DNA of 64,000 nucleotides from Siderastrea radians (Eukaryota; Cnidaria; Anthozoa; Scleractinia; Rhizangiidae), in NCBI GenBank assembly GCA_964017195.1, contig OZ024887.1:7360032-7424031 (forward strand). Reading direction: 5' to 3'. Under the pieces are notes generated by a model that made no database searches, was not told the origin of the DNA, and was given only the letters and a program-made list of their open reading frames with translations. The position numbers and the translations under genes were made by a program. How positions within the stretch are numbered: position 1 is the first letter of the stretch; each line of letters opens with the position of its first letter. Of this stretch, positions 47,653 to 59,700 are shown piece after piece.

Positions 47653-48765
47653 TAAACACAAATGTTTAAAGTAAGATTATGCTACTTACGGAAATTAAAT
47701 TCTAGCAGCTATTGTTTAATTCACTGCCCAGAAAAGAACAATACATTGCAATTTAGAGATCGCAAATTTTTGGATTGAAGATTATAAGCGTTTTTCAAGC
47801 TCTATGTTAGCTATAAGGAGTATTATTGTGGTTTTTGTTTTGTTTTGTTGGAAAACTTCTCAAAAGTTTCTATTAACTTTTGAACGTAAAATAAGCCGGA
47901 CTTCGACAGTTTTTTATTTAAAAATGCTTAAAGTCACAACTCCGTAGCACACGATTTAGCGCACGTGCAATTATTGATTCAGAAACTGAAAGTTTTACTG
48001 AAGAGCCTATTCATGAATACTTCGCGCAATGTCGCTACCATTCGTCGCACTTTGTGCATACGCCGTCCAAGGTAAGGGATTAAGTTTAGAAAAAGTGACA
48101 ATGCCTGAAAATCCAGAAGTCTGTTTTGTCTTTGACAACCTTCGCAGATTTCGCATAGTTTTTAAGTGAGAGAGATGCTAGAGTCTCGGAGTTTCTTTTT
48201 CGTTTGGAGCCTGGAGACCAATGGCGCTTTCAGATGTGTTTGGAACTCAAAGAAAAATACAGAATCTGTTTTACTTTTTAGTGTCGTAAATGGCAGACGA
48301 TACAACTTCGTCACATGCGACATGCTGACGAGATAGCCCGCGACACGAATTGCTGTGTGTAAGTCTAACCAAAAAGTTGCTTTCGAAAAATATCGTAGAA
48401 TTTTGAAAACATTTTTAAAATCCTAGGTCAATCGTAGCTATAGAGAATGTTAAATGACCAGAGTAGGACCAGAGTAGGAATCGCAATTGTAGATTAGCGG
48501 CGATTTCAGTCAGATTTCTGTGCGATTCGTCACCGCGATACCGCAGTGGTTTCGAACATGTTGGAAACTTGATGCAAGTTGGCGGCGGTTTTTGAGAAAG
48601 TGCAACAGATATCTCACTTGAGTCGCACAGAAGTCCCAATGAAATCGCCCCTAGTTTATATCTGCGACAAGAGTTGCATTGGAGCCGGCGCGACAAAATT
48701 GGCATCAAAAATTGCTTGTGTAAACGGGCCTTAGTGTTACCGATTTACTTCAATTCGCCTTGTGG
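47653..48765. other. Intergenic; repeat debris at 48415-48735
   Basis: About 48415-48735 has the GTCGC/GCGAC-rich, TGTGTAAACGGGCC-ended character of the 4405 repeat family. The 97-aa minus-strand frame there has no recognisable domain. Nothing else supported. Confidence 0.4.
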
Positions 48766-48769
48766 TGGG

Positions 48770-48970
48770 CCCGGTGGTGTAGTGGTTAGCGCGTTGGACT
48801 TCAGATCTGAAGGTCAGTGGTTCGACGCCCAGTCCCTGCCATCGTGTTGTTTCCTTGGACAAGAAACTTTACCCCACATTATCTCTCTCTCTGTGGGCCT
48901 CCTTGGCTCATTTCGCCTTACGACCACCTTACGACCAATCCCAATTGATTCTCTTGTTATACGTTTGTCT
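48770..48970 (+). mobile_element. tRNA-derived SINE, second family
   Basis: A tRNA-like head with A box GGTGTAGTGGTTAGCGCG, anticodon region CTTCAGATCTGAAGG and B box GGTTCGACGCC. It is followed by a CCTTGGACAAGAAACTTTAC body typical of tRNA-headed SINEs. The body differs from the SINE at 46673, so this is another family. The 150-aa frame across it (48674-49126) is an artefact. Confidence 0.8.
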
Positions 48971-49395
48971 ATTGGACCATATCAAACAATACAGCCTGAT
49001 CAAGCGAGGGAAAGTAGAATAAACAGAGGAAGGCCGTGTGCAATTTCTTTTATTTTTATAGTCCATTACTTAGAGAATTATTTTCTCTCACGCGTGGACT
49101 ACGAGCATTCCTTCGTCCAGTCCTGAAGATAGTCGAGTTTGAAGAAAACTCCTAACGAGCGAGCTAAAACATCGCCTGCCGCCTGCCACTTTCGCGTGCC
49201 CTTGCTCGACTACTCCTTAGCGGAGGGGAGGACTGCTTGAAGCCTGTGTACCATAAAATGCACACCCACTCAGCCAATCAGTGTCCAGCATTTCGATGCT
49301 CTATATTCCATAAACCGGCCTTAAGTTATGTAAAGTGGCGGGGGCTTTGAAGCACAGGGAAATTGCGGGGTAAAATTACAGAGAATTTCAGCATT

Positions 49396-49508
49396 CATTA
49401 GTGGTTCTATATAGAGCATAGTAATGAGGCATTGTTTTTCTTTGTTTGGAAGCCTCATTAGTATGTTCTATATAGAGCATACTAATGACTAAGTAGAAGC
49501 CACTAATG
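49396..49508. mobile_element. 113-bp palindromic miniature element
   Basis: CATTAGTGG and TTCTATATAGAGCATA(G/C)TAATGAGGC occur in both orientations, so nearly the whole element is self-complementary and could form a cruciform. TTCTATATAGAGC is itself nearly palindromic and is present twice. Confidence 0.7.
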
Positions 49509-51418
49509 ATGCACAAACTCTCTGTGAATATTTATAACTAAATCGATAAAAACAGCAGCTTCAACGGCGATGTCAAAAAACGAAAAAAATGCAATCTTGT
49601 TATAAGCAAAGCAAAAAGCAAATCGAAAGAAAAACCATTACTTTGCAGCTTTACATGAAATAAGAAATGTTCAGACCTTAATTGAAATAGAAGGACAGAC
49701 TTGTTTCTCCGCGTTTGCCGGACTACGAGTGTTGAACTTCTCTTTGGTCTCTTGGCTTTCCCTTCGGGTTCCCCACTTGCTGGTGCCGGTGGTTGTAGCG
49801 GGTCGAAGACTGCTTTCACCAGTGTAAATCTAGTAAATCTTGTGGGGCAATTACTACCTCGAGTTCCTCAATTTCCGTGTATTGGCTCATGACTGTTTAC
49901 GCATCAACTGCGATAAACCGCGCGGTGAAGTACTCTCAGTAAAACATTGCAACTAAAAGGCGTGTGTACAATAGCGAAAATATCGTAAACAAAATAGCAA
50001 CGTGATTTCAAGGTGAGAACTAACTTGTCTAACCCTTACTTAATATGAGACATAACATGTTTTATTATTAATAAGTCAATGGACAACTTTCAGTCGCCAG
50101 ATTAGAACTTATGAAGGCTGTCTGGTTAGCTTAGTACATGCCAATAGGCCACAAATAATAGGCAATGATGAGCTGAATAATATATCGATTGTTATTTTTC
50201 AGTTGGCTCGGTTTTCTTCGTTCTTTTCAGGGGAGTATATTACATAACCCCTGATTTTTATTCACTGTCCGAAAAAGTGGCGGCGGCATTGAATGTAACA
50301 AGGGAGTGCTGGCTAAAACAATAGTTGATGACGATAGAGCGTTTTCACTCACTTGACCAGCAGTTATGTAAATTGATTGCAACAAAAGAAAGTGTTTACA
50401 TAAGAAAAAGACTTCAACTCCCCAGGATTGGCTTGGTACACCAATATGGCCGCCGTTTCATTGTTTTTGGTACACCAAATATGGCTGCCGTAACGTCATA
50501 TGGAAACGCGTTATAGAAAAACAGTGTAGTATATATGTATTCTCCTCAACAAATTTCGGTGACACTGAAAACAGAAATAAGATGTCACGCGTACGACGGC
50601 AACAGCAACGGGAACGTCAAAAAAGCCATAGGCTAAAAATACAGCAAAACAACAACTCTGCACGTGCATCACACTTTTTGGTACATTTCTTTATCGTCAC
50701 TGCACGAGTACGACATAAAGGTTGTTTACCATTTACACGGGCAAACCTTGCATACGCTGAAATTTGTATTAACCAATCAGCATTCAGTAGGCGGGAAAAA
50801 CTGTGGTGTCCTGACGTCACGCAGATTTTGTGCTCTTCGCTTCGATTTCTGCGTGATCAGCGAAGTTTATACTGTGGAAGTGATGTTTTATTTTAGCGTT
50901 TTCTTCCAATTTACCGCTTGCCTTGCTTCAGTTTATTAAAAGTCACAACCGTTTGCAATTATATGGACTGGATGAGCAACCAGGATCGATTCAAAACTTT
51001 TTTCTGCGGCGAGAGACTTCGCTAACTGGACTTGAATGCGAAGGAGGTGGTAAAAGTTTTCCTCTTGTCCTACTGAATATTATTTTTCACAAGAAACTTC
51101 ACCTCCCTTTCACTCTCCTTGGCCTCGTTTATCACATGGATGTCCGCTAACTGACCAGCTCTGAGTAGCGTCGGGTACAATCCTTCTTCTGGCTTGTAAA
51201 GATCTTCGGTCACTTCATACTTGTTTTCATCGTGTACCGTACTTCATGTCTGGTTTTACTGAATTCACCCCAACTTCCAGCTGTGACTGCCTGCTTTCAA
51301 AATTGTCATTGCATCTCAACAAGATTGGTCTTATCGGTTAAAGAAAAATGTTCTGTTCATCAGATCAGAGATACATCATAAATGTTTGACAAATTTGATC
51401 CGCGGTAGATTGTTGTAT
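49509..51418. other. Intergenic; dispersed repeat at 50587-50720
   Basis: About 50587-50720 (CGTACGACGGCAACAGCAAC..., AACAACAACTCTGCACGTGC, TTTGGTACATTTCTTT) matches 62563-62690, just outside the 7.4-kb transposon. A minus-strand frame at 49538-49819, rich in Pro/Arg/Lys, has no known motif and starts from GTG only. No gene called. Confidence 0.4.
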
Positions 51419-53585
51419 GGTTGCGCCACAGGTAACCAAAGCGTAATATGAGAGTCTGTATGGAGCTAAAATTCGATCGAAAATAATTGGCGGTTTTCCG
51501 CCGAAAATACATTAAAATCGAAATAAAGTTTAAAAAATCTTACCTGTTGTGTGTGTGCCGTGTTTTTATCGCTTTTCCGAGCTTCCGGAGGCCGTTTTGG
51601 GCGATTTTCTGCTTAACGGTCGATGCGACGGCATGTCACGTACTAAAGAGAGCTAAAGGTAGGAAAACGGGAATTCAAATTTGCCAACCGACATTCGAGG
51701 TCCCGATCAAAATGCCCGCTAAAAATCGATTCAATCCATAGTCAGCGCTTTCAAACCACAACACATTTCAAAAAGGATAAATACCCTACCTTTCTATGTG
51801 ATTCAATCGTCAATTAGTTTATCTCTCGAAGTACAGCCCTGCATTAAAAACGAAGTAACTTTTTAAAATCGCCGCCATCAAAGGCTTGTAAGGAAAAGAG
51901 GGTCAAAACTAACGGTCAAGCCTGGGACAAAGCGCCAAATTTCACTCCACCAGGGGACGACATGAGTGACTTCTGTGCCACCAAATGCCAAACTCACCCT
52001 CTCTCCGGTAAGTCAAGTTTTATACCTGAATGCGACCCGCGCGCGATTTCCCGCCGAAATTTGAGCGGTACAACACTTGACTTACCGGAGAGAGGGTGAG
52101 TTTGGCATTTGGCGACACAGAAGTCACTCATTTCGTCCCCCGGTGGAGCGAAATTTGGCGCTTTGTCCCAGGCTTTGTTAGTTTTGACCCTCTTTTCCTT
52201 ACAAGCCTTTGATGGCAGCGATTTCGAAAAGTTACTTCGTTTTTAATGCAGGGCTGTACTTCGAGAGATAAACTAATTGACGATTGAATCACATAGAAAG
52301 GTAGGAGATTTATCCTTTTTGGAATGTGTTGTGGTTTGAAAGCGCTGACTATGGATTGAATCGATTTTTAGCGGGCATTTTGATCGGGACCTCGAATGTC
52401 GGTTGGCAAATTTGAATTCCCGTTTTCCTACCTTTAGCTCTCTTTAGTACGTGACATGCCGTCGCATCGACCGTTAAGCAGAAAATCGCCCAAAACGGCC
52501 TCCGGAAGCTCGGAAAAGCGATAAAAACACGGCACACACACAACAGGTAAGATTTTTTAAACTTAATTTCGATTTTAATGTATTTTCGGCGGAAAACCGC
52601 CGATTATTTTCGATCGAATTTCAGCTCCATACAAACTCTCATATTACGCTTTGGTTATGCATGGTTCAATTCTACCTGTTACCATCCCCCCCCCGGGCAA
52701 TCCCCGGGACAAGTCCAGCCCTTCGGGCCCGGGGGTGGGGAATTGTTTGAAACGGTTCTGTCCCGGGGGTAGGGGGACGGGGCAAATCGAAAATAACTTC
52801 TTGTTTTTCTTGTGAAGCACGTCACTAGCTTATCACTTCTCAGTTGACACAATGGCGCCGAACCGCGTAGAGAGAACTGCCTATTTCCAGGGAAAATTTC
52901 TAGAATTTGTAGCAGACTGGTTGGAGAAGGATAATCTCTCGAAATTTAAATCTGTATTCAAAGGCACGTTTATTATAAATTGTTAAACGAAGGTGCGTTT
53001 GATGCGTACTCGAATGGATGACGTTCATCACAAACATAGAAATATTTCTTCAGCGTATTTGTATGAAACAGATGCACGGCTTTATATTAAACAGAGATCT
53101 CAGTCCAGTGTTCTTGTGAAACAGGCTAAGAAAAACTCCTTCAAAATGCTGTCATCAATTTGGTCACCGGACCTCTTTTGTGCATGTGCTATATTTAGAA
53201 TAAAACACGCGGTGAAGAACATTTCTTTACTCGCCAGCCGAATGCCACTGCGGTTAGACTTTCTTCAGTTTTCTTTTTCAATGTAGTGTCCATGTTTTTT
53301 AATACTATGTAATATCCTTCGTTCAGTAAACTCTATAAAAGCGTTTAAGTTCTTGTCAAAACTTCTGGTTGTGCTATTGTACGGAAATCAATTTTGAACA
53401 CAAAACAACGTATTTGCGATCGATGAGGAGTCCCGGGGGTGGGGAATTGTCTCTTTCTGCGTGCCCGGGGGTGGGGAATAGACCGCCAAGTAAGGAAAAA
53501 AATGCAAATCCCCGGGGGTGTGCCCGGGGGGGGGGATGGTAACAGGTAGAATTGAACCCTGCATTACCTGTGGTTGCGCTACACA
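51419..53585. mobile_element. Giant palindrome: 600-bp arms, 56-bp loop, interrupted in right arm
   Basis: Left arm 51419-52018, loop 52019-52074, right arm 52075-52657 continuing at 53577-53585. The arms are near-identical inverted copies, e.g. GCGTAATATGAGAGT(C/T)TGTA, GGCGGTTTTCCGCCGAAAAT, GTACTAAAGAGAGCTAAAGG and CTCACCCTCTCTCCGGTAAG. The same 64-aa frame (containing FIAFPSFRRPFWAIFC) appears in both arms on opposite strands, at 51487-51741 and 52349-52543. It has no known domain and is probably not coding. This is a foldback-type element or a recent inverted duplication. High arm similarity means it is young or homogenised by gene conversion. Confidence 0.92.
52658..53573. mobile_element. 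916-bp TIR element inserted in the palindrome (TTA duplication)
   Basis: Ends are TGCATGGTTCAATTCTACCT at the left and, in reverse complement, TGCAGGGTTCAATTCTACCT at the right. Both continue to GTTACCATCC and a C-run, then CCCGGGG blocks. TTA flanks each end (52655-52657, 53574-53576). The left palindrome arm has the undisturbed sequence GGTAACC, so the 3-bp duplication is confirmed by an internal empty site. A TTA/TAA duplication is typical of PIF/Harbinger elements; no transposase is present. The 97-aa frame at 52993-53286 has no known motif. Confidence 0.88.
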
Positions 53586-55149
53586 GCTGATGCTTCAAAT
53601 TGGAAATAGGCAAGTTTGTACAATTTTCCACATACCTGGAGACGAGTGAAAAGGCCTTTTTGGAATTTGGAGCTTGCTCATGTCATCGTAACAGCAAAAA
53701 GCTCGTCGTCAAAAGCCGCAGAAAATTAACTCTTCTTCTCAAAAGGCAAAACTCACCTGAAATTCAGGCCAAGCGAAAACAACAAACGGACCGCTGTGGA
53801 AACGACACTTTCGCTTGCTTTATTCACCACGGAAAGTAAAAATAATTATTTCCTAGCCCGTCTTTCTAAGTGGATAATTAACTTGACTAACTTGGATTGG
53901 AACGGCAATTGCAGGAACAATGTTTATTTACTAGGCAAATATTGATATGTCTATTTTTTCTCGCTTCAATTTCCACGCAAGGTATCCTTTAAAACTTGCA
54001 ATCAATCGACTTTTACAGACAGAGAGCAAAGAGAGAAAAATGTCTACTAATGAATTTCTCACGAGATTTCAAGAAGATTTAAATTGTTATAATTAAAAGG
54101 AACAAACCTGAGAACAACTCTAGGATTCAGGCAGGAGGAGTTTATTCAAAATGGAGAAATGAAAGTAACTTTAAAAGACCAAAATGCAGATCACAGCGGT
54201 CCTACACTGATCAGTCCGCAGTACCGAAAGAGAAACTTTGCGTTACGTCGGATTCGTTCCAAAAAGGAAAAAAGTGATAAACTACAGGCGACTCTAAGAG
54301 ATGAAGTTGTTCTTCAGAAACCAATTAACAAATTTATGATCCGGCCCTTTCGAAACTTGGGCGGCTTAAATCAGAAAATGGGAGAGTGTGATAATTTTTT
54401 CTTTCTCAACAAGCACTCGTAACGCCATTCAACTTGTAACGATGCTAATGTCACTTCAACTTCTGTTTTCCAGATCATGCAAAACCACAAAAATTCTTAC
54501 TGGAATTAGCTGTTTTGTAGCTCTCGTGATGGTGTTGTTGTTGTTTCTCTGAATTTGATCCCAGTGGGAAGTACTGAGCGTCTCGAGTCAACTCTTCTGA
54601 TATAAGGAATAAATTCTGGTGTAATATTACGGTTTTGGTCATCGTTTTGTCGCTCTTCATACCCTTAAACAATGCACACTTTTAATCCAACACAAGCAAC
54701 ACAAAACAAACGCTAGCGGCTTCGGTCTTCGTACTAGTTTTTACCTTTGTTGCAAGTGCACAAAACCCCTTAATGCAAAAGTGTATGAGTAGAACAACAG
54801 GGAAAAGAAAACTTTTTTCAGCAAAGTCAACTCAATCTGCGCGTCAGTCGCTATAAACTCTTGCTTTTGCTTACAAACTGCAAAATACTGAAGTTTTCAG
54901 TTGTAGCTTTCTGAGCCGTAACCAGAAACGAGAACCCAGTGCATTTCGTGCACTTCGCAAAACACCGACAGGACACCACGGTTTTGACTGCCGCTCGTAC
55001 CGCGGGCGCAGTTGCTGTATGCAAGGACCGGTCGGTTTACCGTTTGGGTCGGTTTGGGCAAATGGTAAGCAAATTTCCGTATTGCGAAAATTCCGTTCGG
55101 GACTGGCGCTTACCATTTGCAGAAATCCCTACCATTTACCAAAAAATTT
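53586..55149. other. Intergenic; left flank of the 7.4-kb transposon
   Basis: A 79-aa frame (53600-53839) and an 87-aa frame (54159-54422, basic, starts MKVTLKDQNADHSGP) match no family I know. From about 55020 to 55149 the sequence has GGTTTACC...GGGCAAATGGTAAG words related to 62990-63180 on the other side of the transposon, so the transposon probably entered another repeat. Confidence 0.4.
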
Positions 55150-55569
55150 CACTGCTAGCAGAGGCCCCTTTCCCTTTGTATTAGCTGAACTGACGGGCGG
55201 GATGAAAAGGGACCTCTGCCCTGGGTCGAAATGAACTGTGTTGAGCATGCGCCACGGTTACTTAGCGACCGAAACGTCAAGTGATGCTTTTAACACGTGA
55301 TCAGCTGACGACTCCCACAACTGGCGCGCCAAAAACCACCTGCACAGTTTTGTTATCGTGAATGGCGAGTTCACCAAAAACTCCCCTAAAAAAAGTAGAC
55401 AGCTCGTCTAGAGATAGTTGTTGTCTAATCTACGGTATTAATTTCAAGTTATCTGGACAAGGAAGCTTTTTTAACATGACCACAACTCCAGGAATCAAAG
55501 AGAATTTAACCCATTGAAGGCCGCGTGTTTTATGATCACTTCACTAAATTAGCAGTTGGTAATAAACAA

Positions 55570-56090
55570 CCCCATTTGCAGTACGAAAGTACAATTTATA
55601 GGTTCGAAAAAACATCGCTCACTTGATCTAGAATGATTAAAATTTCTAACTTTTAAATAACATACACCAGGATTCAATTAAGAATTAGCCAAAAATACAA
55701 TCTCAAAGTCAAAATTTTGAATATTTCCGCAAGAGATTTCTCACGTTGTCTCGCGCGTGAAACCAAACCAAAACAGAGGATTTGTGTCTGTTTAGGTCAG
55801 ACTACTACTTTTCGAAATTTTATGAATGAAGGTACACAGAAGAAGAGACAGTAAGCTTTTCTAAATAATACATTTATTAAGACACGCCTTAATTTGTTTC
55901 TGAAGACCAAACGCGTTCAATTCTCTCTTCGAGGGAAGCTATGAAGAGCATTTGGTGATGCGAACTGTGCAGGTTTTTTCAAAACGTTTACGAAAACTGT
56001 AAGGAATATGAAGAATCCCTCAATAAAAAAGCCATTTCGATACAAATTTACAAACAAATGTGTAATTTACTCTACCGTAGACTCGTAGAA
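55570..56090 (+). repeat. Core shared with TIR elements 1 and 2
   Basis: Ordered matches to 45790-46290 include AAATTTCTAACTT-like, AAGCTTTTCTAAATAA, TTTG(C/T)TTCTGAA, CATTTCG(A/G)TACAAATTT-like and TGTAATTTACT(C/T)TACC words. Part also matches 5560-5760 in reverse complement (AAGCTTTTCTA, TTTGCTTCTGAAAACCAAAC, GCGTTCAATTTTCGCTTC). The three elements have different outer TIRs, so the core is either a shared ancestral segment or a small element inserted in all. Confidence 0.65.
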
Positions 56091-56445
56091 GTGCTGCAGC
56101 ATTTCACAGAAAGTCCGCAGCTCGAAAAATCTTTGGAGATGGAAGATTGTCCTTCGCCTTGACAGAATGTTTTCTTCGCTCTAAAAGCTCTAAATTCCAT
56201 TGCTTAACTTGTCGAGTGTTCTTTAGAGCTTCTTCTTTCGATTTTTTATCTTTCCATCGTCCATGTTAACAAAAACGAGAGAAAGTGAACGTTGCAACTC
56301 TTCACGAGTTTAGTTCTCTTTCCAGCACGGCCTGTTACTATGCGGGCTCACTAAATGACAGCGGAGTGTAATTGTAAAGGAATGCGCGAGATACAGTGGG
56401 CTCAAGTCACGGTCAGCAAACAATACAGGGAGCATGCGTTTCGGA

Positions 56446-56475
56446 AACCGCCGTCCACGACCATGGACGGCGGTT
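56446..56475. repeat. Perfect 12-bp hairpin in transposon leader
   Basis: AACCGCCGTCCA at 56446-56457 is exactly complementary to TGGACGGCGGTT at 56464-56475, loop 6 nt, about 300 bp before the gene's first ATG. Possibly a transposase-binding or RNA structure. Confidence 0.6.
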
Positions 56476-56770
56476 GAATCAAAACGAGTTTCGACCGACA
56501 GAGCTGAATAACGAAATAGCTACGTCACTGGTATGCGGCTGAAAACGTGGGCTCAAGCGCGCGAGACTCAAAAATGGCTTTAATTCCCGGGAAAACATAA
56601 CATTGCGTTTAAAACCAAAACATATTTTTGTTATTGGAGACATATTGCCATTTTGAGCGTTTTCAAGGAGGAAATTAATTTTCGAAGGGATTTAGGTGGT
56701 GTAGAAACTTGCTGAAATTTGTTTTCTTGAAGAAAAACGGTCTCGCGCTCGCAAATTCGTGAAGGTGTAA

Positions 56771-59700
56771 ATGGTCATCCTTTCGTGGATTTCGCGTACG
56801 ATGTTTACGTTTTTATGTTGCCTTGTGCTGGTAACTTTAGCCTTTCCCTCGGCATGTAATGAGGATTGCTGGTTTGGAAAAAAAACAAGAGGGTCAAAGG
56901 ACGTCTGTTATGGCGATGTGAGGCCCCTTGCAGCTGATTTATCCAGAGTTTTAGGAGTAGAACCAGGAGTTGGTTATGCGTGCTTGAAGCATCGGAGGGC
57001 CCTAGAAAAAGAGGATGAGCGATGCTCGTCTGCTTTATCAAGAAGCCATTCCAAAAAACTCTCCACCATCCCACAGAAACTTTACCAGTTCCTTGACGAG
57101 CGAGGAAAAACTGTTGTAAACTACAGACCAGGAGGCAAGTGGTGCAACAAATGCCGTACCTCGTATTACCGAGAAATTAAAAGCAACAAAGCGGTGAGTT
57201 TATTGTTTCGTGTTTATTTGCAATAATTTTTTTGCAAGGTGTGGGATAGGATATGGATCTATCGAATATTTTCTATAAAACGTTAACTAATTTAATAATC
57301 AAACAACACTGAAACACTTTATTCCTATAATTCTAGAAAAACAGTGAGAGTACTTCCAGACAACAAAGAGAAAAACTGGAGCTACTAGATGAAAGTGAAA
57401 TGCACGATGTTGAAAAAGAAAACTTGCAGATGGAACTGACTGAGATGAAAAGGCAACTAATTGAGATGAAAGGTGGGCTCCAGTCAGAAGGTATCAATAA
57501 GTATATTTGATACCAAAAGTTACTAAAAGTTCTGCACATCTTGTGCTAACAAATGGAATACCCTCCAAAGTGCTTAAAAATCAAAATGGAACTCCTTGCT
57601 GGTGACATTCATGAATCTTGTTTTTCATTGCATGCCAACAGGGTGAGAAACAGTTTGCTTGGAGATTCCACAGTTTGCCTGCTGACAACAGTCTTCTATC
57701 CTTAATGAATTAATGATATTTGTATTGGCTGTAATATTCTAAATTCTTCTCATAATCCTTTTCTGTCCATTTTGTTTTTAGAAAATTCCCTAGACAAACA
57801 AGTAAAGAAGTTTCAGCTGTCCCTGTATCACCACTATAATGACAAAAACATCCCGCTGTACAGCCCTGATGAAATGAAGAGTTTCATCCAGACCCACTGC
57901 CCTGGCCTTTGGGAGAATCTTCTGTCAGCAATAACCAATGACAGAGCTCCTCTTACTTCTGACCGTGCTGACCTGCAACAAAAAAGGATGGTAGCATTGC
58001 TGCATATCCTGGCATACTTTCGGTATGATACTTACTTCATGAAGTGATGGGATAAACATGCATCCTGTTTTCTATAAATACATGTATGTACAGTACATTT
58101 GCTGCCTGATTGTCACTTATAGATTAATGGCCTTTCCGCCTCTTTTCCAGGTCTCAGAAAACAAATAACTTGCAAAAAGAAAGTGGACTACATGCAGCTT
58201 TGAGTGGTTTGTCCATGGCTGGTCTGTCATCTGGCCAAGTGTTTGGATTTTCTGTTAACCCCAGAACAGTCGAAAAATATAAAAGAGAACTGGCAGACTC
58301 ACATACAGCATTTGCAAAGGATCAACTTTCTAAAGCAAGCAATGTAATAATGTAATTAAGTGTAAACAGTGTACACATTATGTAACAGGGTTTTGGCTGC
58401 TCCACACAACAATCACATTAATATTTTTTAAACTAACCTTAAAAGACGTTGACTGTATTACAACAATAATGTTGCAACCAAACAGTGCTCCAGTGAAAAT
58501 CCCTTTCTTTTCCCAAGCACAGACAACTAAATAAATAAAATATAAACAAACAGAAATAAGTGAAAGTAAGAACTGCACAGGAGATGACTTAAATGTAACC
58601 AACGGTCACCAGAAATATGATAATGTAATTTTGTTTCTTTTCAGTTGCAATGTTTCATGATTATGATGCTGGATGATTATCATAACATCCATGTGAAGAA
58701 AGTCCCACAGAAGCTTAAAACATCTACTGCTGTCCACATGGCCTCCAGTATCTTAGATATTCATGTTGGCATTCCAGCTGTAATGCATCCTATAAACATC
58801 CCCTTGCATCGACCAGTTCCAGTTGTAATACAAGGACAAGTTAGAGTTTGTCATGGTGGAATTGCTCCTGAAGTGTTAAAAAATATTATGCGAGATGCCT
58901 TAACCAGTATGGAAAGAGCTTACATTGAACAGATTCACCCCAAAATGCGACAGATTGATCCAGCAAAGCTCATACAGTCAATGCGTGAAATGAGGTGACA
59001 ACAATAGTGTCTTGAAGTTCAATTCTATAATGATTTACAACACAAAAAACCTGTAACGTTTTTGTCAATATGCTTGTGAATGTCAATTAAAGTGATTAGC
59101 AAACTGGCAAACAAGGATAAAGTATTTGCTAAGTTCCAAATTTCTTGCAGGGTTTATGATGGAACTAGCCAAGATGACCTGGCAACACTTGAATCTTGCA
59201 CTGTTCTGGATGTCTTTCAGCAAGATCTCAAGAGCAAAGAAAACTACAAAGATGCTATCCTTTACCTTTTTAACTTGTATCCATCCTTAGAAGACTATGC
59301 TAAATGTCACATTCTCCCACTTCCAGCTGACTGGCCAGGATTCTACTATCCCAAAAAGCTAATTGCCCAAGGCAGAGAAACAAGAATAAGTAACATTGTT
59401 CCAGAACAAGGCCCTTTTCACGTTTATCTTAATGCCATTGAGGATGGTGTCTTAGTATTCAAGTTTTTCTTTGATGAAATGTACAAATTTGTGTTTGGAG
59501 GAATTCTTCCACAAAAGCCAAAACCTTTCCGTTGCTCCTTGTGTGTCACAGCTGCCTTGCTAGGATGGATCCTTGTCAGAGACAAAGTACTCCAAAAATT
59601 TGGTTTATGCAAGAGCCACGAGTTCACCTCCATAGTTTATTTACTTGACCATGTTGTGCCACTAGTTTTCTTTCATTATCAGACTTTCAGAAGTGGTAAC

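Noticed and set aside
48674..49126. 150-aa plus-strand open frame
   Set aside because: It crosses a tRNA-derived SINE and repeat debris; no domain and no splice context.
49538..49900. Pro/Arg-rich minus-strand exon
   Set aside because: Starts only at GTG, no family match, and no convincing partner exon.
51487..52543. The same 64-aa frame twice as a duplicated gene
   Set aside because: It is one sequence seen in both arms of the palindrome, without known motif, start context or splice evidence.
56771..56850. Secreted protein because of a signal-peptide-like start
   Set aside because: The rest of the protein (RING, coiled coil, transposase-like core) is nuclear/cytosolic in character; the true start may be another exon or an internal codon.
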